From Pseudomonas fluorescens (GTDB lineage Bacteria > Pseudomonadota > Gammaproteobacteria > Pseudomonadales > Pseudomonadaceae): a stretch of 64,000 nucleotides of DNA. Of the stretch, positions 34,905 through 45,513 are shown piece after piece. Each line of letters opens with the position of its first letter. Within the stretch, counting starts at the first letter, position 1. The stretch is taken from positions 186,001 through 250,000 of the forward strand of contig NZ_CABVHU010000005.1 of NCBI RefSeq assembly GCF_902497855.1, read 5' to 3'. Under the pieces are notes generated by a model, which was given only the letters and a program-made list of their open reading frames with translations, had not been told where the DNA came from and ran no database searches. The position numbers and the translations under genes are program-made.

Positions 34905-35625
34905 TGCTGGCAACCACAGTGGCTGCCAGTTGGTAGCCGCTGCCGCGCACGGTACGGATCAGCCGCGGTGGTTTTTCGGTGTCGCGCAGACGCTGACGCA
35001 GGCGGCTGACCGCCATGTCGACGATGCGATCCAGTGGCATCAGATCGCGGCCACGGGTGGCATTGCCGATGGTGTCGCGGTCGAGAATTTCCTGAGGGTG
35101 ATCGAGGAACAGCTTCAGCAGGGCGAAATCGGCACCGGACAGAATCACTTCTTCACCATCGATGTGGAACAGTCGGTGACTGACCATGTCCAGGCGCCAG
35201 TCGTCGAAGGCAAGCACTTCACTGCCGGACCGCTCCTGACCGAACTGCGCGCGGCGCAGCAGCGCCTTGATGCGCGCTTGCAATTCACGGGGACTGAAGG
35301 GTTTGCCCAGGTAGTCGTCGGCGCCCAGTTCCAGGCCGATGACCCGGTCGGCCTCGTCGGAACTGGCGGTGAGCATGATGATCGGCACCTGGGCCTGACG
35401 CGGATGCTGGCGAATCCAGCGGCACAGACTGAAACCGTCTTCGTCGGGCAGCATCACGTCGAGAATCACCAGATCGCTGGGCGCGTCGTTCATGGCCTGG
35501 CGAAAGCCTGCGCCATCGGGCGTGGTCCGGACCTGGAAACCGGCACGGGTCAGGTAGGTGTCCAGCAACTCGCGTATCTCTTGATCGTCATCGACCAACA
35601 AAATCGACTTGTTGACTGAGCTCAC
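34894..35625 (-). CDS. gltR: Response regulator GltR (OmpR family)
   Basis: A 243-residue two-domain regulator: a receiver with LLVDDDQEIRELLDTYL and the phosphorylation site VILDVMLPDEDGF (Asp about residue 55), and an OmpR-type winged helix (about 145-240, with LRTVRGSGYQLA-like RTVRGSGYQL at the end). It controls gtsA and oprB expression in pseudomonads. The start is GTG, supported by AAGGA eight bases upstream; AATAACAA overlaps that region, a possible Crc/Hfq site. Confidence 0.93.
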   Translation of the reverse strand: MSSVNKSILLVDDDQEIRELLDTYLTRAGFQVRTTPDGAGFRQAMNDAPSDLVILDVMLPDEDGFSLCRWIRQHPRQAQVPIIMLTASSDEADRVIGLELGADDYLGKPFSPRELQARIKALLRRAQFGQERSGSEVLAFDDWRLDMVSHRLFHIDGEEVILSGADFALLKLFLDHPQEILDRDTIGNATRGRDLMPLDRIVDMAVSRLRQRLRDTEKPPRLIRTVRGSGYQLAATVVASNGH

Positions 35626-35636
35626 GGGAGGCGTCC

Positions 35637-35644
35637 TTGTTATT
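35637..35644 (-). promoter_or_regulatory. Possible Crc/Hfq (AANAANAA) motif before gltR
   Basis: The minus strand reads AATAACAA running into the AAGGA ribosome site of gltR. Confidence 0.5.
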
Positions 35645-35666
35645 TGAGTTGGGACGGATTATGCCT

Positions 35667-35768
35667 GATCGTTCCCACGCTCTGCGGGGGAATGCCTCAA
35701 GGGACGCTCCGCGTCCAGTGACGCGGAGCGTCACGGGCTGCATTCCCACGCAGAGCGTGGGAACGATC
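35667..35768. repeat. REP-type element, family B
   Basis: Outer arms GATCGTTCCCACGCTCTGCG and CGCAGAGCGTGGGAACGATC with an inner dyad around GACGCGGAGCGTC, between glk and gltR. Confidence 0.9.
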
Positions 35769-35769
35769 A

Positions 35770-36719
35770 TTACCGTGCTTGCTCCAGCGCCACACCCGCG
35801 CCAACCAGGCCAGAATACGGCGCCGTCACCAGCCACACCGGAATCCCCTTGAAGTAATCGCTCATGCAACCCTTGTCGGCAAAGCACCGCGCAAAACCGC
35901 TTTCGATGAAGAAGTCGGCAAACCGCGGAATCACCCCGCCCACGATGTACACGCCACCGCGTGCACCGGTGGTCAGCACGTTGTTGCCGGCCACGCGACC
36001 GAGCCAGCAGCAGAATTGCTCAAGCACTTCCAGGGCGATCGGATCACCCGCCAGGCCGGCTGCCGTAATCGATTCCGGGGTATCGAGCACGGCCTCGTGG
36101 CCGTCGACCGCACAGATCGCCCGATAAACCCGCGGCAAGCCACTGCCGCTCAATGCCGTTTCAGCGCTGACATGGCCGATCTCGTTGAAGATGTGTTGCC
36201 ACAGCTGGGTTTCTCGCAGGCTGCTCAGGGGTAGATCGACGTGACCGCCCTCCCCCGGCAGTGCAGCGAATCGACCTTGACCCAGGTCGAGCAACGTCCC
36301 TACGCCAAGACCCGTGCCGGGGCCGATCACCACCGCGGGGCGCAAGGGTTCCGGGGTGCCTTCGCAGACCACCCGGAATTCGCCCGGCTGCAACCGGGTC
36401 ATGCCCAACGCCATCGCAGAGAAATCGTTGACCAGCAGCAATTGGTCTACCTGCAAGATCTCGCAAAACTCTTTGCGACCGAGCCGCCAGTGATTGTTGG
36501 TGAACTTGAATTCATCACCGCTCACCGGGCCCGCCACCGACAGGCATACCGAACCGATCGAACCCGGCGCCAGGCCGAGTCCGCTCAGGTAGAGGCTGAT
36601 CGCGTCGATCGGGCTCGCATGGTCTGCCGTCGCCAGCACCTGGATCGATTCCAGCTGCTGGTTTTTCCACAACGCGAAACGTGCGTTGGTCCCACCGATG
36701 TCACCGACCAAAGCCAGTT

Positions 36720-36723
<4 letters not shown>
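35770..36723 (-). CDS. glk: Glucokinase
   Basis: A 317-residue enzyme phosphorylating glucose with ATP. The ATP-binding start is [15 protein letters not shown], followed by [13 protein letters not shown] (catalytic Asp), [14 protein letters not shown] and [11 protein letters not shown]. It produces glucose-6-phosphate for Zwf. Its ATG overlaps the edd stop by four bases, so edd and glk are translationally coupled. A family B element follows its stop. Confidence 0.95.
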
Positions 36724-38546
<1,823 letters not shown>

Positions 38547-38666
38547 GTGTAGAACTCCAGGCTAACGGATGTGGCGACCTGATTGTCTATGCTGAACAAG
38601 GGCCGTTGTATTTGGGATGACAGACGGTTTTCTTGATCGGTCGGACCAGTTGATTCAGGCCACTCG

Positions 38667-38681
38667 TTGTAGATCGAACAA
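38667..38681. promoter_or_regulatory. Candidate HexR operator 1 in the edd-gap space
   Basis: TTGTAGATCGAACAA fits the pseudomonad HexR consensus TTGT-N7-ACAA. It lies 121 bases before the edd start and 86 before gap, so it could repress both. Confidence 0.75.
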
Positions 38682-38728
38682 AATATTGCCATTAAAAAGG
38701 CTTGTTTTCTATTTTTATGCGAATAATC

Positions 38729-38743
38729 TTGTAATTCCAACAA
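38729..38743. promoter_or_regulatory. Candidate HexR operator 2, next to gap
   Basis: TTGTAATTCCAACAA fits TTGT-N7-ACAA exactly and ends 23 bases before the gap ATG, where it would block transcription of gap. Its centre is 62 bases from the first site. Confidence 0.75.
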
Positions 38744-38766
38744 CAAAACGACGGCGGCCCTGTTAA

Positions 38767-39768
38767 ATGACTCTTCGAATCGCAATCAATGGTTTTGGCC
38801 GAATTGGCCGTAACGTGCTTCGCGCACTGTATACCCAAGGCTATCGCCAGGACCTGCAGATCGTTGCCATCAATGATTTGGGCGACAGCGCGATGAATGC
38901 TCATCTGCTCAAGTACGATACGGTTCATGGCACGTTCGACGCCGATGTCCAGCACGATCGGGAAAGCCTGACCGTCAATGGCGACCGGATTTCGGTCAGT
39001 GCCATTCGCAACCCGGCCGAGCTGCCCTGGGCCGCGGAAAAAATTGACGTCGTATTCGAATGCACCGGTCTGTTCACTGACCGGGCCAAGGCCGCCGCGC
39101 ATATTACCGCCGGCGCGCGCAAAGTGATCATCTCGGCCCCGGCCAAAGGCGCCGACGCCACCGTGGTGTATGGGGTCAACCACGATATCCTGCGTCAGTC
39201 GCATCAGATCATTTCCAATGCGTCATGCACCACCAACTGCCTGGCCCCGGTGGCCCAGGTGCTGCATCGCGAGTTCGGTATCGAAAGCGGCCTGATGACC
39301 ACGATCCACGCCTACACCAACGACCAGAACCTGACCGACGTCTATCACAGCGACCCGTACCGCGCCCGTTCCGCCACCCAGAACATGATCCCGAGCAAGA
39401 CCGGCGCTGCCGAAGCGGTCGGCCTGGTGTTGCCGGAACTGGCGGGCAAATTGACCGGCATGGCCGTGCGTGTGCCGGTGATCAACGTGTCGCTGGTGGA
39501 CCTGACCGTGCAGCTCAAGCGCGAAGCGTCGGCGGATGAAGTGAACGCATTGCTCAAGGAAGCCAGCCGGCATTCGAAGATTCTCGGCTACAACACCTTG
39601 CCGCTGGTTTCCAGCGACTTCAACCACAACCCGCTGTCGTCGATCTTCGACGCCAACCACACCAAGTCCAGCGGCAAGCTGCTCAAGGTCCTGGCCTGGT
39701 ACGACAACGAATGGGGCTTCTCCAACCGCATGCTCGATAACTGCCTGGCATTGTGCAACGCCGAGTAA
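38767..39768 (+). CDS. gap: Type I glyceraldehyde-3-phosphate dehydrogenase
   Basis: A 333-residue enzyme oxidising glyceraldehyde-3-phosphate to 1,3-bisphosphoglycerate. The NAD-binding start is [13 protein letters not shown], and the catalytic segment is [17 protein letters not shown] (Cys about 155). The C-terminal [13 protein letters not shown] is typical. Divergence from edd and the HexR-type sites suggest it is the catabolic copy (gap-1) induced by glucose. A single REP arm follows. Confidence 0.95.
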   Translation: MTLRIAINGFGRIGRNVLRALYTQGYRQDLQIVAINDLGDSAMNAHLLKYDTVHGTFDADVQHDRESLTVNGDRISVSAIRNPAELPWAAEKIDVVFECTGLFTDRAKAAAHITAGARKVIISAPAKGADATVVYGVNHDILRQSHQIISNASCTTNCLAPVAQVLHREFGIESGLMTTIHAYTNDQNLTDVYHSDPYRARSATQNMIPSKTGAAEAVGLVLPELAGKLTGMAVRVPVINVSLVDLTVQLKREASADEVNALLKEASRHSKILGYNTLPLVSSDFNHNPLSSIFDANHTKSSGKLLKVLAWYDNEWGFSNRMLDNCLALCNAE

Positions 39769-39778
39769 GCGAAGCTTC

Positions 39779-39806
39779 CTGTAGGAGCTGGCTTGCCAGC
39801 GAAGGC
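39779..39806. repeat. Single REP arm (family A)
   Basis: CTGTAGGAGCTGGCTTGCCA with GCGAAGGC, one arm only, with no facing partner before mgsA. Confidence 0.7.
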
Positions 39807-39865
39807 GTCCTCAAAACCGCCATCGCCACCAAACCGGTTCCCACCCATTGTCTATGGACCACCCC

Positions 39866-40330
39866 ATGATCGGTATCAGCTTCACGCAAAAGACCCTGGC
39901 GGCGCGCAAGCGAATCGCCCTGGTCGCCCATGACCACTGCAAGGTTTTTTTGCTGGACTGGGCCGAGCGGCACAAAGACCAGCTTGCACAACACGAACTG
40001 GTTGCCACCGGCACCACCGGATTGTTGTTGCAACAACGCCTCGACTTGCCCGTGGAAAGCATGATCAGCGGCCCCCTGGGCGGCGACCAGCAGCTCGGCG
40101 CGCGGATCGCCGAGCAGCGGGTCGACATGCTGGTGTTCTTCTGGGACCCGTTCGAACCGCAGCCCCATGACCCGGACATCAAGGCACTGCTGCGGGTCGC
40201 GGCGGTCTGGAACATTCCCGTGGCCTGCAACGAATGCAGCGCCGACTACCTGCTGAGCAGCCCATTGATGGATCAGGCGCACCCGCATCGGATCCCGGAT
40301 TACGCTACCTATCTGCTGGGCCGCGCATAA
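39866..40330 (+). CDS. mgsA: Methylglyoxal synthase
   Basis: A 154-residue enzyme converting dihydroxyacetone phosphate to methylglyoxal, a relief valve when triose phosphate accumulates. Family stretches are IALVAHDHCKVFLLDW, VATGTTG (phosphate site), SGPLGGDQQLGARIAE and FWDPFEPQPHDPDIKALLRVA. The ATG at 39866 is chosen by family N-terminus (MIGISFTQKT); an in-frame ATG four codons upstream is possible. It lies downstream of gap, consistent with a triose-phosphate role. Confidence 0.92.
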   Translation: MIGISFTQKTLAARKRIALVAHDHCKVFLLDWAERHKDQLAQHELVATGTTGLLLQQRLDLPVESMISGPLGGDQQLGARIAEQRVDMLVFFWDPFEPQPHDPDIKALLRVAAVWNIPVACNECSADYLLSSPLMDQAHPHRIPDYATYLLGRA

Positions 40331-40363
40331 ACCTTCACAAATGAGTCCTTGACCACTCGAGCG

Positions 40364-40382
40364 GATGATAAGCATTATCATT
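40364..40382. promoter_or_regulatory. Fur-like box upstream of the ECF sigma factor gene
   Basis: GATGATAAGCATTATCATT is a 19-base dyad with 14-15 matches to the Fur consensus GATAATGATAATCATTATC. It lies 26 bases before the GTG of the sigma gene, so iron-bound Fur should repress the haem system. Confidence 0.8.
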
Positions 40383-40407
40383 CGCTCGACATGGATCAGG
40401 GCCTCCC

Positions 40408-40926
40408 GTGAGTCAATCGCGCTTCAATCACGTCTTCATCGCCCAGCGAGTCTCTCTGCTGCGCACCCTGGAGCGAATGGTCAACAATCACAGCACCGCC
40501 GAAGACCTCTTGCAGGAAACCTACCTGCGCGTGACCCGGGCGCTCAGTGAACGGGCCATCGATCACCTCGAACCCTTCGTGTTCCAGACCGCCCGCAACC
40601 TGGCGCTGGACCATTTGCGTGCGCGTCGCATCCACTCGCGCACCCTGCTCGATGACGTGCCGCTGGACGTGGTGCAGGCCGTTGCCTCCCCCGTGAGCAG
40701 CGCCGAGGACGCCGCACATGCCGAACAATTGCTGGAGCGTTTGAACCTGAGCCTCAACCGACTCAGCGCCCGCCAGCAGCAGATTTTCATTCTCAGCCGT
40801 CTGCACGGGGACAGTTATCTGGAAATTGCCCAGAAGCTTGGCGTGTCCTTGAGCACCGTGCAGAAGGAACTGAAGCTGATCATGGCGATCTGCATCGGCG
40901 TCGCCGAACGCTTGAACGGCGACTGA
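40408..40926 (+). CDS. hxuI: ECF sigma factor of a haem-uptake signalling system (HxuI-like)
   Basis: A 172-residue FecI-type sigma factor. Region 2 (about 10-75) includes VNNHSTAEDLLQETYLRVTRAL and FQTARNLALDHLRARR; region 4 (about 110-165) includes LSARQQQIFILSRLHGDSYLEIAQKLGVSLSTVQKEL. It activates the receptor gene when the outer-membrane receptor signals that haem is bound. The start is GTG with AGGGCC upstream. Followed by an anti-sigma gene and a haem-type receptor, it matches the HxuIRA arrangement of P. aeruginosa, though the symbol rests on that arrangement. Confidence 0.85.
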   Translation: MSQSRFNHVFIAQRVSLLRTLERMVNNHSTAEDLLQETYLRVTRALSERAIDHLEPFVFQTARNLALDHLRARRIHSRTLLDDVPLDVVQAVASPVSSAEDAAHAEQLLERLNLSLNRLSARQQQIFILSRLHGDSYLEIAQKLGVSLSTVQKELKLIMAICIGVAERLNGD

Positions 40927-41009
40927 GCCCCCGAGGCTTTGCTACCCTTGCCTCTCTTCCAGGCTTCATTAAAAAAACAGCCGTGCACAGACACTGCCGA
41001 GGAAACACC

Positions 41010-41975
41010 GTGACGGACACCCACCGCTCCCCTGCGCCCTCCCCGGCACGGGACCCCGCCAGCGCAATGGACCAGGCTTTGGACTGGCTGATCGTGCTGG
41101 GCAGTCCGAGCGAGGAACAGACCCGACAGTTCCATGCCTGGCTCGCCGCCGATCCCCTGCATGCCGAAGCGTTTGCCAGTGCCCAAGCGATCTGGGACGG
41201 CCCGCACGTGCTGCAATGCGCACAAGACCTGGCCGCCCAACCGCCGAAGGCGACGGCCCTGTCGCGCCTGCGACTGCACTGGAAACCCCTGGCCACCGCC
41301 GCCGTGCTGCTCCTCGGTGTGTTCAGCTTCAGCAACCTGCCAATGCGCCTGCAGGCCGATCACTTGACCGTGGTCGGTGAGCGCCAGCGCCTGCAACTGG
41401 AGGACGGTTCGAACGTCCTGCTCAATACCAATTCGGCCTTCTCCAGCACCATCAACGATCGGCAGCGCGTGGCCCGCCTGTATCAGGGCGAGGCATTTTT
41501 CGACGTGTCGGCCAATCCCGGCCAGCCGCTGCAAATCGACGCCGGCCCGGTCAAGGCCAGCGTGCGCGATACCGCGTTTGCGGTGCGCTACCTTGATGGG
41601 GTGGCACAGGTGCGGGTGCAGCGTGGCGACGTCGACCTGCAAGCCACCCGCAGCGATGCGCGGGTGCGTTTGTCCGCCGGGGAAAGCATCCGCATCGGCC
41701 CCAACGGCTTCGATCGTCCGGCCAAACTCGATGCCGCCACCGACCTGGCCTGGGTCCAGGGCCGGCTGGTGTTCGAAAACTGCCCGCTGAACCAGGTGCT
41801 GGCAGAGCTGCGTCGCTACTATCCCGGCTGGATCATCAACAACAACGAGCAGTTGGCCGACGTTGCAGTGACCGGCAACTACCGTCTCGATCAGCCGCTG
41901 GATGTCGTTCGCTCGCTGGCCCACATTACCTCGGCACGGCTCCAGGAATTCCCGGCGCTGGTGATACTTAACTGA
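41010..41975 (+). CDS. hxuR: FecR-type anti-sigma factor (HxuR-like)
   Basis: The 321-residue protein starts at a GTG at 41010, chosen for GAGGAAACACC just upstream. It has a cytoplasmic N-terminal part (about 1-90), a single membrane segment (LATAAVLLLGVFSFSNL), and a periplasmic FecR domain with GEAFFDVSANPGQPLQIDAG. It relays the receptor signal and holds or activates the sigma factor. It lies 83 bases after the sigma gene, and its stop overlaps an AT-rich Fur-like region before the receptor. Confidence 0.87.
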   Translation: MTDTHRSPAPSPARDPASAMDQALDWLIVLGSPSEEQTRQFHAWLAADPLHAEAFASAQAIWDGPHVLQCAQDLAAQPPKATALSRLRLHWKPLATAAVLLLGVFSFSNLPMRLQADHLTVVGERQRLQLEDGSNVLLNTNSAFSSTINDRQRVARLYQGEAFFDVSANPGQPLQIDAGPVKASVRDTAFAVRYLDGVAQVRVQRGDVDLQATRSDARVRLSAGESIRIGPNGFDRPAKLDAATDLAWVQGRLVFENCPLNQVLAELRRYYPGWIINNNEQLADVAVTGNYRLDQPLDVVRSLAHITSARLQEFPALVILN

Positions 41976-41991
41976 ATGAGAATTATTTTTA
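41974..41991. promoter_or_regulatory. Weak Fur-like sequence before the receptor gene
   Basis: GAATGAGAATTATTTTTA overlaps the anti-sigma stop. It has a partial Fur-type dyad but is only a moderate match. Confidence 0.4.
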
Positions 41992-42097
41992 CTCGATAGC
42001 TGAAGTTCGTACGTCTCGTTATAGCCAATGCAATTGATTCGCATCTCTACATGCCAATCAGCACCTATAAAGATTCGTGCGACACGGAGCGCTATCG

Positions 42098-44689
42098 ATG
42101 TCCCCTCGCCTTTCCCGCCAGTCCTCTTCACCCTCGCGAATGCTGTCGCTGCTGACCGCGGCCATCCTGATAGCCGGCAGCGCCCCGCTCATGGCGGCTG
42201 CCGCCGACGGGCAACCGATCCGCAACATGGGTGATTACTCGTTCGCCATTCCCCAGCAGTCGCTGGTGTCGGCGCTTAATGCGTTTACCGCGGTGACAGG
42301 CTGGCAAGTCGGCTTGCCGGCCGAACTGGCGCAAGGTGTGGCCTCGCCGGGTGTGCGCGGCTCCCTGTCACCGGAAAAAGCCCTCGATCGCCTGTTGGTG
42401 GGGACCAACCTGAGCTATCGCAAACTGGGCAACAACAACATCGTCCTGGAAAAGCGCAGCACCGGCAGCGCCATCAATCTGCAACAGGTGACCATCAGCG
42501 CCACTCGCCAGGAACAGAGCGTGGAAAGCGTGCCGGGCACCGTCACCGTTCACACCCGTGAAGAACTGGACCGCAACAACGTCAACACCATCAAGGATCT
42601 GGTGCGTTACGAACCGGGTGTATCGGTGGGTGGTGCCGGTCAGCGCGGCGGGATCAGCGGCTACAACATTCGTGGCATCGACGGCAACCGGATCCTGACC
42701 CAGGTCGACGGCGTCGAAATCCCCAACGGATTCTTCAATGGCCCTTACGCCAAGACTCAACGCAACTACGTCGACCCGGAAATCATCAAGCGCGTGGAAA
42801 TCCTCCGCGGCCCGGCCTCGGTGCTCTACGGCAGCAACGCCATCGGCGGCGCGGTCAGCTACTTCACCCTCGACCCGGACGACATCATCAAGCCGGGCCA
42901 AGACGTCGGCGCACGCCTCAAGACCGGCTACAGTTCCGCCGATGAGAGCTGGCTCAAGTCCGCCACCGTCGCCGGTCGCGCCGATCGGTTCGACGGCTTG
43001 CTGCATTACAGCCAGCGTGACGGTCACGAAACCGAGTCCTATGGCAGCAACAACGGCACCGGCCTGGCGCGCACCGCAGCCAACCCGGAAGACGTGCGCG
43101 CCAGCAACGTGCTGGCCAAAATCGGCTGGAACTACAACGACGATTCGCGCCTGGGGCTGACTTACGAGAAGTACAAGGACGACCGCGACATCGATCTGAA
43201 AAGCGCTTACGGCGGTCCGTTCTTCAACGGCCAGCCGACCATTCCCGACCGTATCCTGCCGGGCGGCATGTACCAGTGGCGCACCGGTAACGACACGGTG
43301 ACCCGCGAGCGCTTCGGCCTGGAACACCGCTTCGCCCTCGACAGCCTGCTGGTGGACAACGTCAAGTGGAGCCTGAATCACCAGGTCGCCAAAACCGATC
43401 AGAGCACCGCCGAGTTTTACTACCCGATCTCCCGCCAGGTGCTGCGAACCCGCGAAACACTCTACGAAGAGAAGCAGTGGGTCGTGGATGCGCAACTGGA
43501 TAAAGCCTTCAGCCTTGGCGATACCGAGCACCTGTTCACTTATGGCACCACCCTCAAGCAGCAGAAGGTCACCGGCTCGCGCAGCGGCAACGGCACCTGC
43601 CTTGCGGTGTTCGGCAGCTGCCGGGTCATCGGTGCGGTCAGCCCGAGCGATGTGCTGAAAAAATCCAGTGACTTCCCGGACCCGACCATCAACACCTACA
43701 GCCTGTTTGCCCAGGATCAGATCAGTTGGGACAAATGGACCTTCCTGCCAGGCCTGCGCTACGACTACACGCAACTCAAGCCGCACATCACAGAGGAATT
43801 CCTCAACACCGTGGCGGCCGACGGTCGCGGCACCGTGAGCGATGAGAATAAAACCTGGCACAAGGTTTCACCCAAGTTCGGCCTGACCTATGCCCTGACC
43901 GATCAATACACCTGGTATGGCCAGTACGCCGAAGGTTTCCGTACGCCGACCGCCAAGGCGTTGTACGGGCGCTTCGAGAACACAGCCGATGGCTACATCG
44001 TGGCACCCAACCCGGACCTGGAGCCGGAAAAAAGCAAAACCTACGAGACCGGTCTGCGCGGCAACTTCGAATCCGGTTCGTTCGATGTGGCGGTGTTCTA
44101 TAACAAGTACCGCGACTTCATCAACGAAGATGCGATCACCCCCGGCGACAACGAGCTGACCTTCCAGAGCCACAACATCAAGCACGCCACCATCAAGGGC
44201 GCGGAGATCAAGGGTCGCTTGAACCTCGATGCCTTCGGTGCGCCACAGGGGCTCTATACCCAGGGTTCGGTGGCCTACGCCTACGGCCGCAACGACGACA
44301 CCGGTCAACCGCTCAATAGCATCAACCCGCTGACCGGCGTGTTCGGCCTGGGTTATGACCAGGACAACTACGGCGGCTTGCTCAGCTGGACCTTGGTGAA
44401 GAATAAGGATCGGGTCGACGACAGCAACTTCAAATCGCCGGATGGCGTCAGCAGCCAATTCAAGTCGCCCGGTTTTGGCGTGCTGGACCTGACCGGTTTC
44501 TACAAAGTCACCGACGACGTCACCGTCAGCGCCGGCCTCTACAACCTGACCGACAAAAAGTACTGGCTGTGGGATGACGTGCGCGGTTATGACGGCGTGG
44601 GCGAGGCAGCCGTGATCAACCCGGCCAACCTCGATCGCCTGACCCAGCCAGGTCGCAACTTCGCGGTCAATCTGGTGTGGGACATTTGA
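42098..44689 (+). CDS. hxuA: TonB-dependent haem receptor with signalling (STN) domain (HxuA-like)
   Basis: The 863-residue protein starts at the ATG at 42098 with GGAGC upstream. It has a signal peptide, then an STN domain (about 45-115, with FAIPQQSLVSALNAFTAVTG), a plug domain (ETVTVHT-type VTISATRQEQSVESVPGTVT), and a 22-strand barrel ending in LVWDI. FRTP and NPDLEPEKS boxes identify it as a haem/haemoglobin-type receptor, but the usual histidine between them is missing. It should import haem and signal to the anti-sigma protein through STN. Confidence 0.88.
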   Translation: MSPRLSRQSSSPSRMLSLLTAAILIAGSAPLMAAAADGQPIRNMGDYSFAIPQQSLVSALNAFTAVTGWQVGLPAELAQGVASPGVRGSLSPEKALDRLLVGTNLSYRKLGNNNIVLEKRSTGSAINLQQVTISATRQEQSVESVPGTVTVHTREELDRNNVNTIKDLVRYEPGVSVGGAGQRGGISGYNIRGIDGNRILTQVDGVEIPNGFFNGPYAKTQRNYVDPEIIKRVEILRGPASVLYGSNAIGGAVSYFTLDPDDIIKPGQDVGARLKTGYSSADESWLKSATVAGRADRFDGLLHYSQRDGHETESYGSNNGTGLARTAANPEDVRASNVLAKIGWNYNDDSRLGLTYEKYKDDRDIDLKSAYGGPFFNGQPTIPDRILPGGMYQWRTGNDTVTRERFGLEHRFALDSLLVDNVKWSLNHQVAKTDQSTAEFYYPISRQVLRTRETLYEEKQWVVDAQLDKAFSLGDTEHLFTYGTTLKQQKVTGSRSGNGTCLAVFGSCRVIGAVSPSDVLKKSSDFPDPTINTYSLFAQDQISWDKWTFLPGLRYDYTQLKPHITEEFLNTVAADGRGTVSDENKTWHKVSPKFGLTYALTDQYTWYGQYAEGFRTPTAKALYGRFENTADGYIVAPNPDLEPEKSKTYETGLRGNFESGSFDVAVFYNKYRDFINEDAITPGDNELTFQSHNIKHATIKGAEIKGRLNLDAFGAPQGLYTQGSVAYAYGRNDDTGQPLNSINPLTGVFGLGYDQDNYGGLLSWTLVKNKDRVDDSNFKSPDGVSSQFKSPGFGVLDLTGFYKVTDDVTVSAGLYNLTDKKYWLWDDVRGYDGVGEAAVINPANLDRLTQPGRNFAVNLVWDI

Positions 44690-44699
44690 CCCTCTGTAT

Positions 44700-44742
44700 C
44701 TCGCTGCGCGGTTGTTCGATGCCGCACAGCGAGGATTTTTTT
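44700..44742 (+). terminator. Terminator after the haem receptor gene
   Basis: Long stem TCGCTG/CAGCGA with inner GCGG/CCGC and a T-run (GATTTTTTT). It separates the receptor from the haem oxygenase gene. Confidence 0.75.
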
Positions 44743-44818
44743 ACTCTGCAGCGACTGCTTATTCGTCTAGTTCATTGACGCAAATAATCCAGCACCAACT
44801 TTCAAAGGAAAGAACAGC

Positions 44819-45442
44819 ATGGTCTCCCAAACTCCCGCTTCCGATGTCAGTGCTTCAATCCTGCGCTCCCAGCGCGTCAGAGAGCTGACTCACGACCTGC
44901 ACAAACGTCTTGAAGATACCGTCAGCGAATGGGCGCCTACCGAAACCCATGCCGGCTTCACACGGTTCGTCCAGATGCAGTATTTGTTTCAATCGGAGAT
45001 CCAGGCGCTGTACCACGATGCGCAGCTGATCAAGCTCTTTCCGGACCTGCCAGAGCGCTGCCGGGTGAAAGCGGCAGAAGCCGACCTGGCGGATCTGGGG
45101 TCGGCTATCCCTGAAGCCGTTCCGGGCGCCTTGCAGTCCCCGACCCAGGCTCAGGCCCTGGCCTGGATTCGGGTTTCGGAAGGCTCGAAACTGGGCGCTG
45201 CCATCCTGTTCAAACATGCTGTCGGCCTCGGCTACAGCCAGACCAGAGGCGCACGTCACCTGGCAGAGCCAGAAGGCGGTCGCGCAAAAGGCTGGAAAGC
45301 ATTCAATGCCATCTTCGACAATCTGCAACTGAGCGACGAAGAAGAAGCCCAGGTGGATCAGGCTTCCAGGGATGCCTTTGCACGCCTTGAACTGCTGCTC
45401 AGGACAGTCGGAACACGCGCGACCAATGCTCAGCCGGCTTAA
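44819..45442 (+). CDS. hemO: Haem oxygenase (HemO/PigA-like)
   Basis: A 207-residue haem oxygenase that opens haem to biliverdin, CO and free iron. The proximal haem ligand is in LTHDLHKRLEDTV (His about residue 27-29), and the distal-helix region is SEGSKLGAAILFKHAVGLGY. The remaining helices match the PigA group. AAAGGAAAGAACAGC precedes the start. It probably works on haem brought in by the adjacent receptor. A DUF454 gene follows on the same strand. Confidence 0.9.
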   Translation: MVSQTPASDVSASILRSQRVRELTHDLHKRLEDTVSEWAPTETHAGFTRFVQMQYLFQSEIQALYHDAQLIKLFPDLPERCRVKAAEADLADLGSAIPEAVPGALQSPTQAQALAWIRVSEGSKLGAAILFKHAVGLGYSQTRGARHLAEPEGGRAKGWKAFNAIFDNLQLSDEEEAQVDQASRDAFARLELLLRTVGTRATNAQPA

Positions 45443-45513
45443 GTAAGAAGCCGCCGTAACTGCGGAAAAACCGGTCGCTGAACACGACCGGCCCCCCCCA
45501 CGTATTGTTGGTC

